Part shown: one piece after another, positions 1-7,873 of the stretch
Layout of the letters: the number at the start of each line of letters is the position of its first letter
Position numbering within the stretch: position 1 is the stretch's first letter
Virus record (IMG/VR): IMGVR_UViG_3300032265_001954
Coordinates: 1 to 36,942 of that record
DNA from: a virus
DNA: 36,942 bases
Direction: 5' to 3' (one strand)
Notes under the pieces: model-generated
Seen by the model: the letters and a program-made list of their open reading frames with translations, nothing else
What the model was told of the DNA's origin: nothing
Database searches by the model: none
Position numbers and translations under genes: made by a program

Positions 1-1
1 A

Positions 2-601
2 CACCCTGGTCGCCGAGGTGGTGATGGATCACCGGGGGTTGTAAGGATTGAAACCTATGTACCACCTGTTTATAACCAGACTATTTCAGCCTCTAACTCG
101 TCAGGCGCGATCAGCTTTTCTCTTTCAGGTGGAGGCGCCAATACCAGCTTCTCATATAGTTATTCTGGAACCAGCAGTGGTTCAGGTAGTGGAACGCTCG
201 ATGGCTCTGGTGCGGCCTCTGTGACTGTATCTGGATTATCAGCTGGAAGCTATACCGTATCTGTCTCATTCTCAGACGGACACACTCGATCGGCCAGTGC
301 TACAGCTTATCCTGTGGCCGGAACACTACTTTCTACTTATTGCGTGGGCTATGACAAGCATGGCACCTATGCTGATGGTTCAGGCGGTACCTACGATGCT
401 CTCATTGAAGCCAATTCAGCTGACTGTGGTTGGAATCCACCTGCTAGGGGTACTCTGATCAGTACTTTCTGTTCAGGTTATGATCTCTATGGCACCTATG
501 CTGATGGTAGCTATGGCACCTACGATGCTCTTATTGAAGCCAATTCACCTTCGTGTGGTTACAACGGAGGTGGCCATGGTGGTGGCACTTCATCGGGCTA
601 A
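2..601 (+). CDS. Tail fibre / virion structural protein, C-terminal part (5' truncated by window)
   Basis: The frame is open from the first base, so the gene begins upstream of the window; only about 199 C-terminal residues are visible. The sequence is low-complexity and rich in Gly, Ser, Thr and Tyr, with a beta-sandwich-like stretch followed by two near-identical 38-residue repeats (320-433 and 449-562). Each repeat carries a Cys near its start, the core GTYADGS.GTYDALIEANS and a closing CG(W/Y). It ends in a Gly-rich tail (GGGHGGG-type). This composition is typical of distal tail fibre or adhesin proteins of T4-like marine phages. An internal GTG at 221 is not the start because the frame continues upstream without a stop. 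The exact structural role is inferred from composition and from the other fibre genes in the window. Confidence 0.7.
   Translation, partial: HPGRRGGDGSPGVVRIETYVPPVYNQTISASNSSGAISFSLSGGGANTSFSYSYSGTSSGSGSGTLDGSGAASVTVSGLSAGSYTVSVSFSDGHTRSASATAYPVAGTLLSTYCVGYDKHGTYADGSGGTYDALIEANSADCGWNPPARGTLISTFCSGYDLYGTYADGSYGTYDALIEANSPSCGYNGGGHGGGTSSG
320..562 (+). repeat. Tandem 38-residue Cys-containing repeat in fibre C-terminus
   Basis: Two copies, 320-433 and 449-562, separated by five codons. They differ at only about ten of 38 residues and both keep the pattern GTL.ST.C.GYD..GTYADGS.GTYDALIEANS..CG. It is a protein-level duplication within the coding frame. Confidence 0.85.
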
Positions 602-622
602 AATATTTTATTAGGATAAGTT

Positions 623-1261
623 ATGTCAAATTTTTATTATTCAAGGGGCAGGGTAAGTACAACTATTCCGTGGTCTCGTCCAACCTACGAAAAAATACAA
701 GCATATTGTTCTTACGTTAAAAATTCTACTGATATTTCCAGTAGATATCAACCCTATATAGTCAATGGATGTTTATATTGCCTTTCTACTACATGGGACT
801 TAGATGTACACCTGGTAGGTACCATGACCGATCCTCGGCAGACAGAAGATGATTTAGATCTTTTGTTAGACATAGGATTAAATAAATTTGGTATGGTAAT
901 AGATGGTAAATTAGTTGAAAAACTCCGTCCGGATGTAACTGTTCAAAATATTTCTGATCCTAATTTTACCATTGACATTGTCAACAATATATTCGTAGAT
1001 AACATAAAAAAAATTGTTGACGGCGTTGAAGTGATCAATGAACAAAAAAACGGAGAAAAATTAACTGAGAATTATCTATATCGCTATGATAAGGGTGCTT
1101 GGGGTATTGCATTAAAGAAACCTCACTTGGCTGGCGGTATTATGGCTAGCCCGGACAAGGTCATACGTCTCAGTATGAGTTTTGATGAGTTTCTTTCGAT
1201 GCCTAAAGAACAGTTTTTTTCTATAACCAATTGTTATAACATTGTTGGTAATTCGACATGA
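623..1261 (+). CDS. Putative nucleotidyltransferase-fold protein
   Basis: A 212-residue protein beginning at ATG 623, with an AGGA Shine-Dalgarno about seven bases upstream. Near residue 55 it has STTWDLDVHLVG, resembling the [ST]-x-D-x-D strand of nucleotidyltransferase-fold enzymes, followed by a helix with EDDLDLLLDIG. The rest (YLYRYDKGAWGIALKK, then an IRLSMSFDEF segment) is unfamiliar. Its stop overlaps the ATG of the dNMP kinase gene (ATGA), so the two are probably co-translated. The fold assignment rests on one short motif and is tentative; the substrate is unknown. Confidence 0.5.
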   Translation: MSNFYYSRGRVSTTIPWSRPTYEKIQAYCSYVKNSTDISSRYQPYIVNGCLYCLSTTWDLDVHLVGTMTDPRQTEDDLDLLLDIGLNKFGMVIDGKLVEKLRPDVTVQNISDPNFTIDIVNNIFVDNIKKIVDGVEVINEQKNGEKLTENYLYRYDKGAWGIALKKPHLAGGIMASPDKVIRLSMSFDEFLSMPKEQFFSITNCYNIVGNST

Positions 1262-1893
1262 TAATAGGTATTTCTGGATTTATTAACTCAGCTAAAGATC
1301 GAACGGCTGATTATTTGGTAAAACATTATGGATTTGAAAAAGAAAGTTTTGCTGGCCTCCTAAAAGACTGTGTATCTGTGGTATTTGGATGGGATCGTGT
1401 GATGTTAGAAGGCACTAACCAAACAAGTAGAAATTGGAGAAATCAAGTCGATCCATGGTGGGCAGAACGGTTAGGTATTCCCTATTTAACTCCTAGATGG
1501 GTTTTACAGCATTGGGCAACAGAAGCATTGCGAGATCATTTTCATCAAGATATTTGGATAGCCGCATTAGAAAATAAACTTCGCAAAGTCGACTATAATT
1601 TAGTCATATCTGATTGTAGATTTCCTAATGAAATTGAAGCCATACGCAATCAAGGCGGCAAGGTAATTTGGATTAAAAGATTAACGCCAGAGTGGTATGA
1701 TACTGCATTAGAAAGTAATTTATCTAAGGTCAATCAAATGGCTGTTAAGTATCCACATATCCATAAGTCAGAATGGGCCGTTTTAGGAATAGAGTTTGAT
1801 AACACTATACAAAATAACGGAGATCTAGACTGGCTTCATGGAGAGATTGATCGTGTTGCAAAAGAGTTTGGATTGCCCCGTATGGTTTTATAG
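1258..1893 (+). CDS. Deoxynucleoside monophosphate kinase-like protein (T4 gp1 family)
   Basis: A 211-residue P-loop kinase-like protein. N-terminal MIIGISGF..SAKDRTADYL aligns with the T4 gp1 type Walker A region, where GKD[TV]TAD is usual. A later strand VISDCRFPNEIEAIRNQGG matches the gp1-family SD.RF.NE signature. The family phosphorylates dNMPs to dNDPs to supply DNA precursors during infection. The Walker A Gly before the catalytic Lys is Ala here (SAKD), an unusual change that may alter or abolish ATP binding. The start overlaps the preceding stop by four bases. Family membership is fairly secure; activity is not. Confidence 0.75.
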   Translation: MIIGISGFINSAKDRTADYLVKHYGFEKESFAGLLKDCVSVVFGWDRVMLEGTNQTSRNWRNQVDPWWAERLGIPYLTPRWVLQHWATEALRDHFHQDIWIAALENKLRKVDYNLVISDCRFPNEIEAIRNQGGKVIWIKRLTPEWYDTALESNLSKVNQMAVKYPHIHKSEWAVLGIEFDNTIQNNGDLDWLHGEIDRVAKEFGLPRMVL

Positions 1894-1895
1894 AC

Positions 1896-1970
1896 TAGGG
1901 CAACCGACACCAAGGTAAGTTTAACACAGGTGGTTGTGGTGGTGGCGATAGTGGTGGTGGCACCGAATAA
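1896..1970 (+). pseudogene. Remnant of a Gly-rich tail fibre C-terminus
   Basis: Between two genes, the frame ending at the TAA of 1968-1970 reads TGGCGGGDSGGGTE after a stop at 1896-1898. There is no start codon and too little length for a gene. The Gly/Cys/Ser composition and terminal GGGT resemble the ends of the fibre proteins in this window. It is best read as the leftover 3' end of a displaced fibre gene; a chance GGT-rich stretch is the alternative. Confidence 0.4.
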
Positions 1971-2000
1971 TTTGCTTTTCCAATCTAACTGTGTTACACT

Positions 2001-2025
2001 TATATACTATGATAATTAGTATATA
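2001..2025 (+). promoter_or_regulatory. Perfect 9-bp inverted repeat running into a start codon
   Basis: TATATACTA, a 7-base spacer, then TAGTATATA, which is its exact reverse complement. The second arm ends on the A of the ATG at 2025. No Shine-Dalgarno is visible for this gene. It could be an operator, a promoter element (TATACT is -10-like) or an mRNA hairpin that hides the start. A shorter palindrome GTGTTACAC lies just upstream at 1991-1999. Confidence 0.45.
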
Positions 2026-4046
2026 TGCTCGGCTTCCCTACAGTAGACACAGAATTAGTTAAAGAAATAGAATGGACAGGTGATTCTGCCGCCTATGATA
2101 TTGCGCTGAAAGCCCTTTCGGACGAAGATTGGTTCTTTGTGCTAAACCCCTGGGCCACTGATAAAGACATACATCATCATATTGAAGATATACCAGATGT
2201 TGATAATGCGGTTGTTTGGGTGCATGATGGCGAATGGATAGCCAAACTATTTCACTGCAATTGGAAACCGGCAGACGGTTTTAAAGAAGTTATACTCGAT
2301 CGTCCTAGTTTTATTTGGCGTAAGAATCCAGATCTAGACAGGACCATGACCTTCATTGACGATCCGTTCGCCAAGTATCAGCCCGACCCCTGGGAAAGCA
2401 AACGAGAGCTGGTCTGGTTCATAGATTCAAGATTCAATCCACTAGAAGATCGAGTGTGGGCTATTAAATGCATACCGGCAGGAGTCCCTATCAAAGGCCT
2501 TAAGGAAATGGGAGAACTTACTCCTGATGTTAATATCGTCTACAATCCGGAACTACCCCAGTTGGATATCGACATTGATGATCTGTGTCCGCCATACTAT
2601 GATCTAGCCAACGAAAATGCCTACAAGCTAGATCCTGTACATAGTCCATTTGAGGATATGTGGGTGCTAAAGTTTATTCCTGCCTACAGAAAACCTAAGC
2701 CATTGATTTGGATAGGCACCATAACTCCTACTGTGAAAGTAAAAAAGAATAAAGAGCTTCCGGGATTAGAATACGATTTAGCCTATGACATTCCTGCTAG
2801 TGATCTAGATTACGAACATGTGTGGATGCTAGATGAAAAGCATACAAAGAATGCTGTAGAACCTATCTGGGCAGTTAAGATGTCTGCGGTTAAAAAACCC
2901 AAAGGTACAAAAATAGTAGGGTCGGTAAGTCCTAAGTTGAATATAGAGTTTAATCCAGAGTGTAAAGGTATGTTCTTCAAGCCTATTGACTACGAGATAC
3001 AACACCATGATTTTGAATTTAACCATGTATGGATGTTGCCCGAAGATTATTGCGGACAATGGCATACCTGGGCTGTTAAGATATCAGTTACCAAATTTGT
3101 CAAAGGCGATAAGTTTATAGGCGAAGTAGTTCCCGAGAGCGAGACTGTATACAATCCCGACCTAGCGCATCTTAAGTTGAATGTGTTTTACGAAATACCC
3201 TATTACGATAAAGACTTCGTACATGTATGGTATCTAGACTATAAGGCCGCGGGTAATGAAATGATCTGGGCCGCTAAGATGATAGCAGGTTCAGAAGCCT
3301 CGGGTGAAAAGGTCATGGGCTATGTTGTTCCGCAGTTAACAGATCAAATCGATATTGTGTTCATCAGTTACAAAGAGGCCAATGCCGAAGAGAACTGGGC
3401 AAGAGTATTAGAAAAAGCGCCGTGGGCCAAGCGTGTTAAGAATGTTACAGGTATATTTGAAGCACACAAGAAGGCTGCGGAACTAGCCACAACAGATGTA
3501 TTCTATGTTGTCGATGGAGATGCTTACCTAGACGACAAATGGAAGTTTGATTACAATCCAGATTTATTTGAAAGAGATTGCACATTCATCTGGCATAGTC
3601 GTAATCCATTAACAGGTACGCATTATGGATATGGCGGAGTAAAACTTTTTCCTAGAAAGAGACTGCTCGAAGCAGACTCCTGGAATACATTAGACTTGTC
3701 TACAAGTACCTGTCCTAATATCAAAGTCATTAATAAAATCAGCAACACAACAGCCTTTAACACAGACGAAATGAGTGTGTGGCGTAGTGCATTTAGAGAG
3801 TGTGTTAAACTTTGCCATAACATGCAAGAAGAACCTAAGAACAAACAGCACAGTCAACGGTTACAAAAATGGCTAACTATTGATCCTGCACTGGAATTTG
3901 GCGAGTGTGCAGTAGATGGGGCAACCAATGCCGTGACATTTTACAATATGTTCAAGCATCTGCCAAAGAAGCTACAGGCCATTAATGATCGCAAATGGTT
4001 AGAAAAGAGATTTAAAGATTTTTACAAGCCTAAACAAGGGAAATAA
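2025..4046 (+). CDS. Modular repeat protein with C-terminal glycosyltransferase-like domain
   Basis: A 673-residue protein. Residues about 125-440 contain degenerate modules of roughly 65-80 residues. Each has an aromatic core such as HVW.L (residues 265, 334, 400; variants near 129 and 211), then (I/T)WA.K, then G.K..G...P and often YNP(E/D)L. The C-terminal third (about 443-673) begins IDIVFISYKEANAEENW and contains VVDGDAYLDD at 496-504. This is a DxD-like motif of the kind that binds a divalent metal and nucleotide sugar in GT-A glycosyltransferases. It heads the accessory locus and its stop overlaps the first radical SAM gene (TAATG). The repeat region is not recognised. I infer that it is a binding or scaffold region feeding the catalytic domain. 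Confidence 0.55.
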   Translation: MLGFPTVDTELVKEIEWTGDSAAYDIALKALSDEDWFFVLNPWATDKDIHHHIEDIPDVDNAVVWVHDGEWIAKLFHCNWKPADGFKEVILDRPSFIWRKNPDLDRTMTFIDDPFAKYQPDPWESKRELVWFIDSRFNPLEDRVWAIKCIPAGVPIKGLKEMGELTPDVNIVYNPELPQLDIDIDDLCPPYYDLANENAYKLDPVHSPFEDMWVLKFIPAYRKPKPLIWIGTITPTVKVKKNKELPGLEYDLAYDIPASDLDYEHVWMLDEKHTKNAVEPIWAVKMSAVKKPKGTKIVGSVSPKLNIEFNPECKGMFFKPIDYEIQHHDFEFNHVWMLPEDYCGQWHTWAVKISVTKFVKGDKFIGEVVPESETVYNPDLAHLKLNVFYEIPYYDKDFVHVWYLDYKAAGNEMIWAAKMIAGSEASGEKVMGYVVPQLTDQIDIVFISYKEANAEENWARVLEKAPWAKRVKNVTGIFEAHKKAAELATTDVFYVVDGDAYLDDKWKFDYNPDLFERDCTFIWHSRNPLTGTHYGYGGVKLFPRKRLLEADSWNTLDLSTSTCPNIKVINKISNTTAFNTDEMSVWRSAFRECVKLCHNMQEEPKNKQHSQRLQKWLTIDPALEFGECAVDGATNAVTFYNMFKHLPKKLQAINDRKWLEKRFKDFYKPKQGK

Positions 4047-5440
4047 TGACAACCAAAGAACAAAGTCGGATAAACAAAGTTATCCCTATAATGAATAAAA
4101 TTAGCCCTACATTCTGCTTGGCTAAATGGCATCATGTGACCCTATATTTGCAAACAGGCGAAACGCACAGTTGCTATCATCCGGCACCTCACAAGATTGA
4201 TCTAAAAGAAATAAGATATAACCCTAGTGCTCTACATAATACCATGCATAAGAAATTAGAGCGCAAAGAAATGTTAGATGGTGTGCAGACTAAAGGATGT
4301 AAGTACTGCTGGAACATTGAAAACATGGGTCCGGATTATATCAGCGATAGACATATTCGTACTGCCAGCATCTACACAGAAGAGCGTATGAAGCAAGCCG
4401 CTAAAGGTCTATGGATACAGGATATTGATCCTGAGTATGTGGAAATATCATTTGGCAATGAATGTAATTTCAAGTGCGGCTATTGTCATCCTAAAGCCAG
4501 TAGTCGTTTCTATAATGAAATCAAAGAACACGGTCCTGTGACATCAGTTCAGAATCACCGCTGTGACATTGATTGGCTAAAGATATACGAGCGTGAAGAA
4601 GAGAATCCCTATGTGGATGCTTGGTGGAAATGGTGGCCTACAATGCGTAAGAGTCTTAACATTCTACGCATCACAGGAGGTGAGCCATTAATGCATACCA
4701 GCACATGGAAGTTGTTAAAGAGTCTCAAAGATGATCCAATGCCTAAGTTGGAATTAAACATTAATAGCAATCTAGGAGTCAAGCCTGCTCTAGTAGACAA
4801 ACTGATTACAGAAGTTAATGATATTGTCGCAGTCAACGGAATGAGCAGATTTAAATTGTTTACTAGCATGGATACATGGGGGCCGCAAGCTGAGTACATT
4901 CGAACAGGTTTAGATTTAGATATATGGGAACGCAATATGGATGCGTTTCTAACACAAACAGGACAGCCGCTGAGTTTTATGATTACCTTTAATATTCTTA
5001 GCGTGGTAAAGTTCAAAGACCTGTTGGTTAAGATATTAGACATGCGTAGAAAATACAGTCAATATAACAAGACTACACATCTAAAGAATGTGTGGTTTGA
5101 TACTCCTTATCTAAAGGAACCACTACAGTATGATATCAACATTCTGCCTAAAGCAGAGTTTATGCCCTATATGCATGATGCTTTGAAGTTTATGAAAGAT
5201 AATGTTGAAGATAATGATCCTCACAAGTTTACCACAGTCGAGTATGAAAAGTTTCGTCGTGTGGTAGACTATATGCAGATAACAGAATATCCAGAAGAGC
5301 AAATACAACAAGGCCGTAAAGACTTTTATAATTGGTTTAATGAGTTAGACAGCCGCCGTGGAACAAACTTCTTAGAAGTATTCCCAGAGATGACCGCATT
5401 TTACAATATGTGCGAGGAAGCCAATGATTCAAGCGAATAA
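4046..5440 (+). CDS. Radical SAM protein with N-terminal twitch-like Cys domain (paralogue 1, divergent)
   Basis: A 464-residue protein. The radical SAM motif is CNFKCGYC (Cys 140, 144, 147), with ITGGEPL at 209-215 as the SAM-binding GGEP motif. Ahead of it lies an auxiliary-cluster-like domain with Cys 24, 43, 85 and 88 (FCLAKW, SCYHP, CKYCW). The usual order places such SPASM/twitch domains after the radical SAM core; this matches the family described as twitch-domain radical SAM proteins. It is the most divergent of five neighbouring paralogues: it lacks the PCC pair and carries a long insert between the two Cys regions. The C-terminal FLEVFPEMT echoes the TFPELA tail of the others. Its substrate is unknown. 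The start overlaps the upstream stop and has AAGGG as ribosome binding site. Confidence 0.85.
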   Translation: MTTKEQSRINKVIPIMNKISPTFCLAKWHHVTLYLQTGETHSCYHPAPHKIDLKEIRYNPSALHNTMHKKLERKEMLDGVQTKGCKYCWNIENMGPDYISDRHIRTASIYTEERMKQAAKGLWIQDIDPEYVEISFGNECNFKCGYCHPKASSRFYNEIKEHGPVTSVQNHRCDIDWLKIYEREEENPYVDAWWKWWPTMRKSLNILRITGGEPLMHTSTWKLLKSLKDDPMPKLELNINSNLGVKPALVDKLITEVNDIVAVNGMSRFKLFTSMDTWGPQAEYIRTGLDLDIWERNMDAFLTQTGQPLSFMITFNILSVVKFKDLLVKILDMRRKYSQYNKTTHLKNVWFDTPYLKEPLQYDINILPKAEFMPYMHDALKFMKDNVEDNDPHKFTTVEYEKFRRVVDYMQITEYPEEQIQQGRKDFYNWFNELDSRRGTNFLEVFPEMTAFYNMCEEANDSSE

Positions 5441-6671
5441 AGAAGCACTGCTGAAAAACAGTGATACATTCTGCATCTTTCCTTGGTTGCATTTTATGGT
5501 AACCCCTCCCGGTGATGTATATCCTTGCTGTGCGTCTGTATCTGCACCTGCACTAGGACAAATAGATTCTGAATCTACATTTGACACACTGGTTAATAAC
5601 GATAATTTTAAACAGTTAAGAAAAGATATGATAGATGGTATCAAAAATGAAACCTGTCAGCTTTGCTACGATTTTGAAAGATATGGCCACAGCTGGAGGC
5701 ACTGGGGTAATGAAAACTTCGGACATAGGATCGATGAAGTTATCAACAATACTGAGGAAGATGGTACAGTTAATAACTTTAAGATGCGTTACTACGATAT
5801 ACGATTTAACAATATCTGCAATTTTAAATGTCGTACCTGCGGCCCCGATTATAGTACATTGTGGGCACAGGAAGAAGGACTCAAAGATAAAATTTATAAT
5901 CTAACTAAGACAACTAAAGTACTAGATGAATTTCTATCACATATTGATGATGTTGAGTTTGTATACTTTGCCGGCGGCGAGCCTATGATCACCGAGGATC
6001 ATTACATTATACTAGAAGAACTGATCCGCAAAGGCAAAACAGATATTAAACTGAGATACAACACTAACTGTAGTGTATTGAATTATAAAGATAAAAGTGT
6101 TTTGGATCTTTGGAAAAATTTCAAACATATCGAAGTAGGTGCAAGTATTGATCATATTAAAGATCGAGCAGAGTATATCCGTCATGGTACTGACTGGGGA
6201 GTTATTGAAACTAATCTTAAAAAGTTTCAGCAATTAGATAATGTAGAACTGATGGTTAATACTGTCCTTAGTGTTTTCAATTATGTTACATTGGCCGATG
6301 TATACGGATACCTAATTAAGAATAATATTCTTAAAACAGATAGTTGGCATTTTAGTTTAATTACGACTCCTACTCCTGCTTACTTCGCGGCTACTACTCT
6401 GCCAACAGAATTCAAGGACCTTGGTAGATTGAACAATACCAATCTAGTCAATCAAATGTCCGGTCTGGGGTACACATCTCAGCTGAACCTAATAAACTCT
6501 GCCATTCAATTTACCGATTCTGTTGATAATTGGGATCAGCACGGCCCGGAATTTATACAACAGATTCTGAGGAAAGACGATGCTCGAGGAGAATCGTTTA
6601 AAAAGACATTTCCAGAATTGGCCTCCATGTTAGATTGGAAATCAAAGACCATATGGATAAAAACTTCTTGA
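5424..6671 (+). CDS. Radical SAM protein with N-terminal twitch-like Cys domain (paralogue 2)
   Basis: 415 residues. The N-terminal twitch-like pattern is FCIFPW (Cys17), YPCC (Cys35, 36), then C..CY (Cys78, 81). The radical SAM CX3CX2C motif is Cys132, 136, 139 inside DIRFNNICNFKCRTCG, followed by YFAGGEPM. The C-terminus carries FKKTFPELA, shared with paralogues 3 and 4. The ATG at 5424 lies inside the end of the previous gene and has a GAGGAAG ribosome binding site, so translation is coupled. The family uses SAM and a [4Fe-4S] cluster to make a 5'-deoxyadenosyl radical, and the Cys-rich domain probably holds an auxiliary cluster. The substrate cannot be told from the sequence. Confidence 0.88.
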   Translation: MIQANKEALLKNSDTFCIFPWLHFMVTPPGDVYPCCASVSAPALGQIDSESTFDTLVNNDNFKQLRKDMIDGIKNETCQLCYDFERYGHSWRHWGNENFGHRIDEVINNTEEDGTVNNFKMRYYDIRFNNICNFKCRTCGPDYSTLWAQEEGLKDKIYNLTKTTKVLDEFLSHIDDVEFVYFAGGEPMITEDHYIILEELIRKGKTDIKLRYNTNCSVLNYKDKSVLDLWKNFKHIEVGASIDHIKDRAEYIRHGTDWGVIETNLKKFQQLDNVELMVNTVLSVFNYVTLADVYGYLIKNNILKTDSWHFSLITTPTPAYFAATTLPTEFKDLGRLNNTNLVNQMSGLGYTSQLNLINSAIQFTDSVDNWDQHGPEFIQQILRKDDARGESFKKTFPELASMLDWKSKTIWIKTS

Positions 6672-7873
6672 TATCAGAGAATAAAACATTCTGCATGTAT
6701 CCTTGGATACACATGCATACAACCCCTACAGGCGATGCTAAACCTTGTTGTATTTCCAATTCACAATTAAAAATTGGTAATTCTAATGTTAATTCTCTGT
6801 CAGAACTGGTTAACTCCCCAGAAATGAACAAGATAAGATTGGATATGTTAGCGGGTAATAAAATTCCTTCATGCGAGGGATGTTATTATCATGAAAGTCA
6901 TAAAATGCCTAGTGGTAGAACTCAGGCAAATCAAAACTATTTAAAATATTATAATGATGTTGTTCCTTTAACAAATACAGATGGGTCGTTAACAGAATTT
7001 AAAATGAGGCATTTTGATATTCGATTTAGTAATATTTGTAATATGAAATGCCGTACCTGCACCGAGGAATACAGCAGTCAATGGCAGTTAGAAAATAAAA
7101 AATTTAGAAAATCTTTTATTATTCAATCCAAAGGTAATAAAGATTTTCTACAAGAAGTATTAGATCAAATACCTAATATAAAGACAGCATATTTTGCAGG
7201 CGGTGAAACATTGATAACTGAAGAACATTATATAATGCTGGAAGAAATGCTACGCCGGGGCAGGGCTGATATCAAATTACGCTATAATACAAATTTAAGT
7301 ACTTTAAAATATAAAGATAAAGATCTCTTAAAACTATGGAGTAAGTTTATCTGGCATATTGACATAGATGCCAGTATTGATCATTATGGTAAACGAGCTG
7401 AATATATTCGAAATGGTACAGTCTGGGCAGAAATTGAAGAGAATTTTAAAAAGCTACAGGCTATACCTAAAATTAAATTAGGTGTCAATACTGTCTTGAG
7501 TATTTTCAATGTGCTAACACTTGATGAATTTTATCAATACCTGTTCGATAACGGAATGTATAGATCAGGACATTTTACATTTGGGATTTATAAGATGACC
7601 AGTCCTGAGTATTTGACTGCCCTTGTATTGCCTAATAAGTATAAAGAAGATGCAATACACAGAATTAAAATATTGGTAAGTAATCTTCGCGAGAAGGGAT
7701 TTGGCGCACCTATGATACGAGAGATACATCCTATTACTTCATGGATTAAGAGCGAAGATCATTGGGAATCTCAAAAAGATTTATTCAAACAAGAGATTTT
7801 AAGATTAGATACTATACGAAACGAAAACTTCGCTAACACATTTCCGGAGCTGGCAGAATTGCTAGATTTATAA
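6653..7873 (+). CDS. Radical SAM protein with N-terminal twitch-like Cys domain (paralogue 3)
   Basis: I chose ATG 6653 over the in-frame TTG at 6635 because it gives an N-terminus (MDKNFLISENK) like that of the next paralogue (MDKDKNSLIKESK). This makes 406 residues. Twitch-like Cys are 14, 32, 33, 74 and 77. The radical SAM Cys are 129, 133 and 136 in RFSNICNMKCRTC. The GGEP motif reads GGETL, losing the usual Pro. It ends with FANTFPELAELL. It overlaps the previous gene by 19 bases and touches the next (TAATG). Base composition is more AT-rich than paralogue 4, so the duplication is not recent. Confidence 0.87.
   Translation: MDKNFLISENKTFCMYPWIHMHTTPTGDAKPCCISNSQLKIGNSNVNSLSELVNSPEMNKIRLDMLAGNKIPSCEGCYYHESHKMPSGRTQANQNYLKYYNDVVPLTNTDGSLTEFKMRHFDIRFSNICNMKCRTCTEEYSSQWQLENKKFRKSFIIQSKGNKDFLQEVLDQIPNIKTAYFAGGETLITEEHYIMLEEMLRRGRADIKLRYNTNLSTLKYKDKDLLKLWSKFIWHIDIDASIDHYGKRAEYIRNGTVWAEIEENFKKLQAIPKIKLGVNTVLSIFNVLTLDEFYQYLFDNGMYRSGHFTFGIYKMTSPEYLTALVLPNKYKEDAIHRIKILVSNLREKGFGAPMIREIHPITSWIKSEDHWESQKDLFKQEILRLDTIRNENFANTFPELAELLDL

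Noticed and set aside
5635-5904. Forward 89-codon frame inside radical SAM paralogue 2
   Set aside because: Different frame from the clear radical SAM gene; composition not protein-like.
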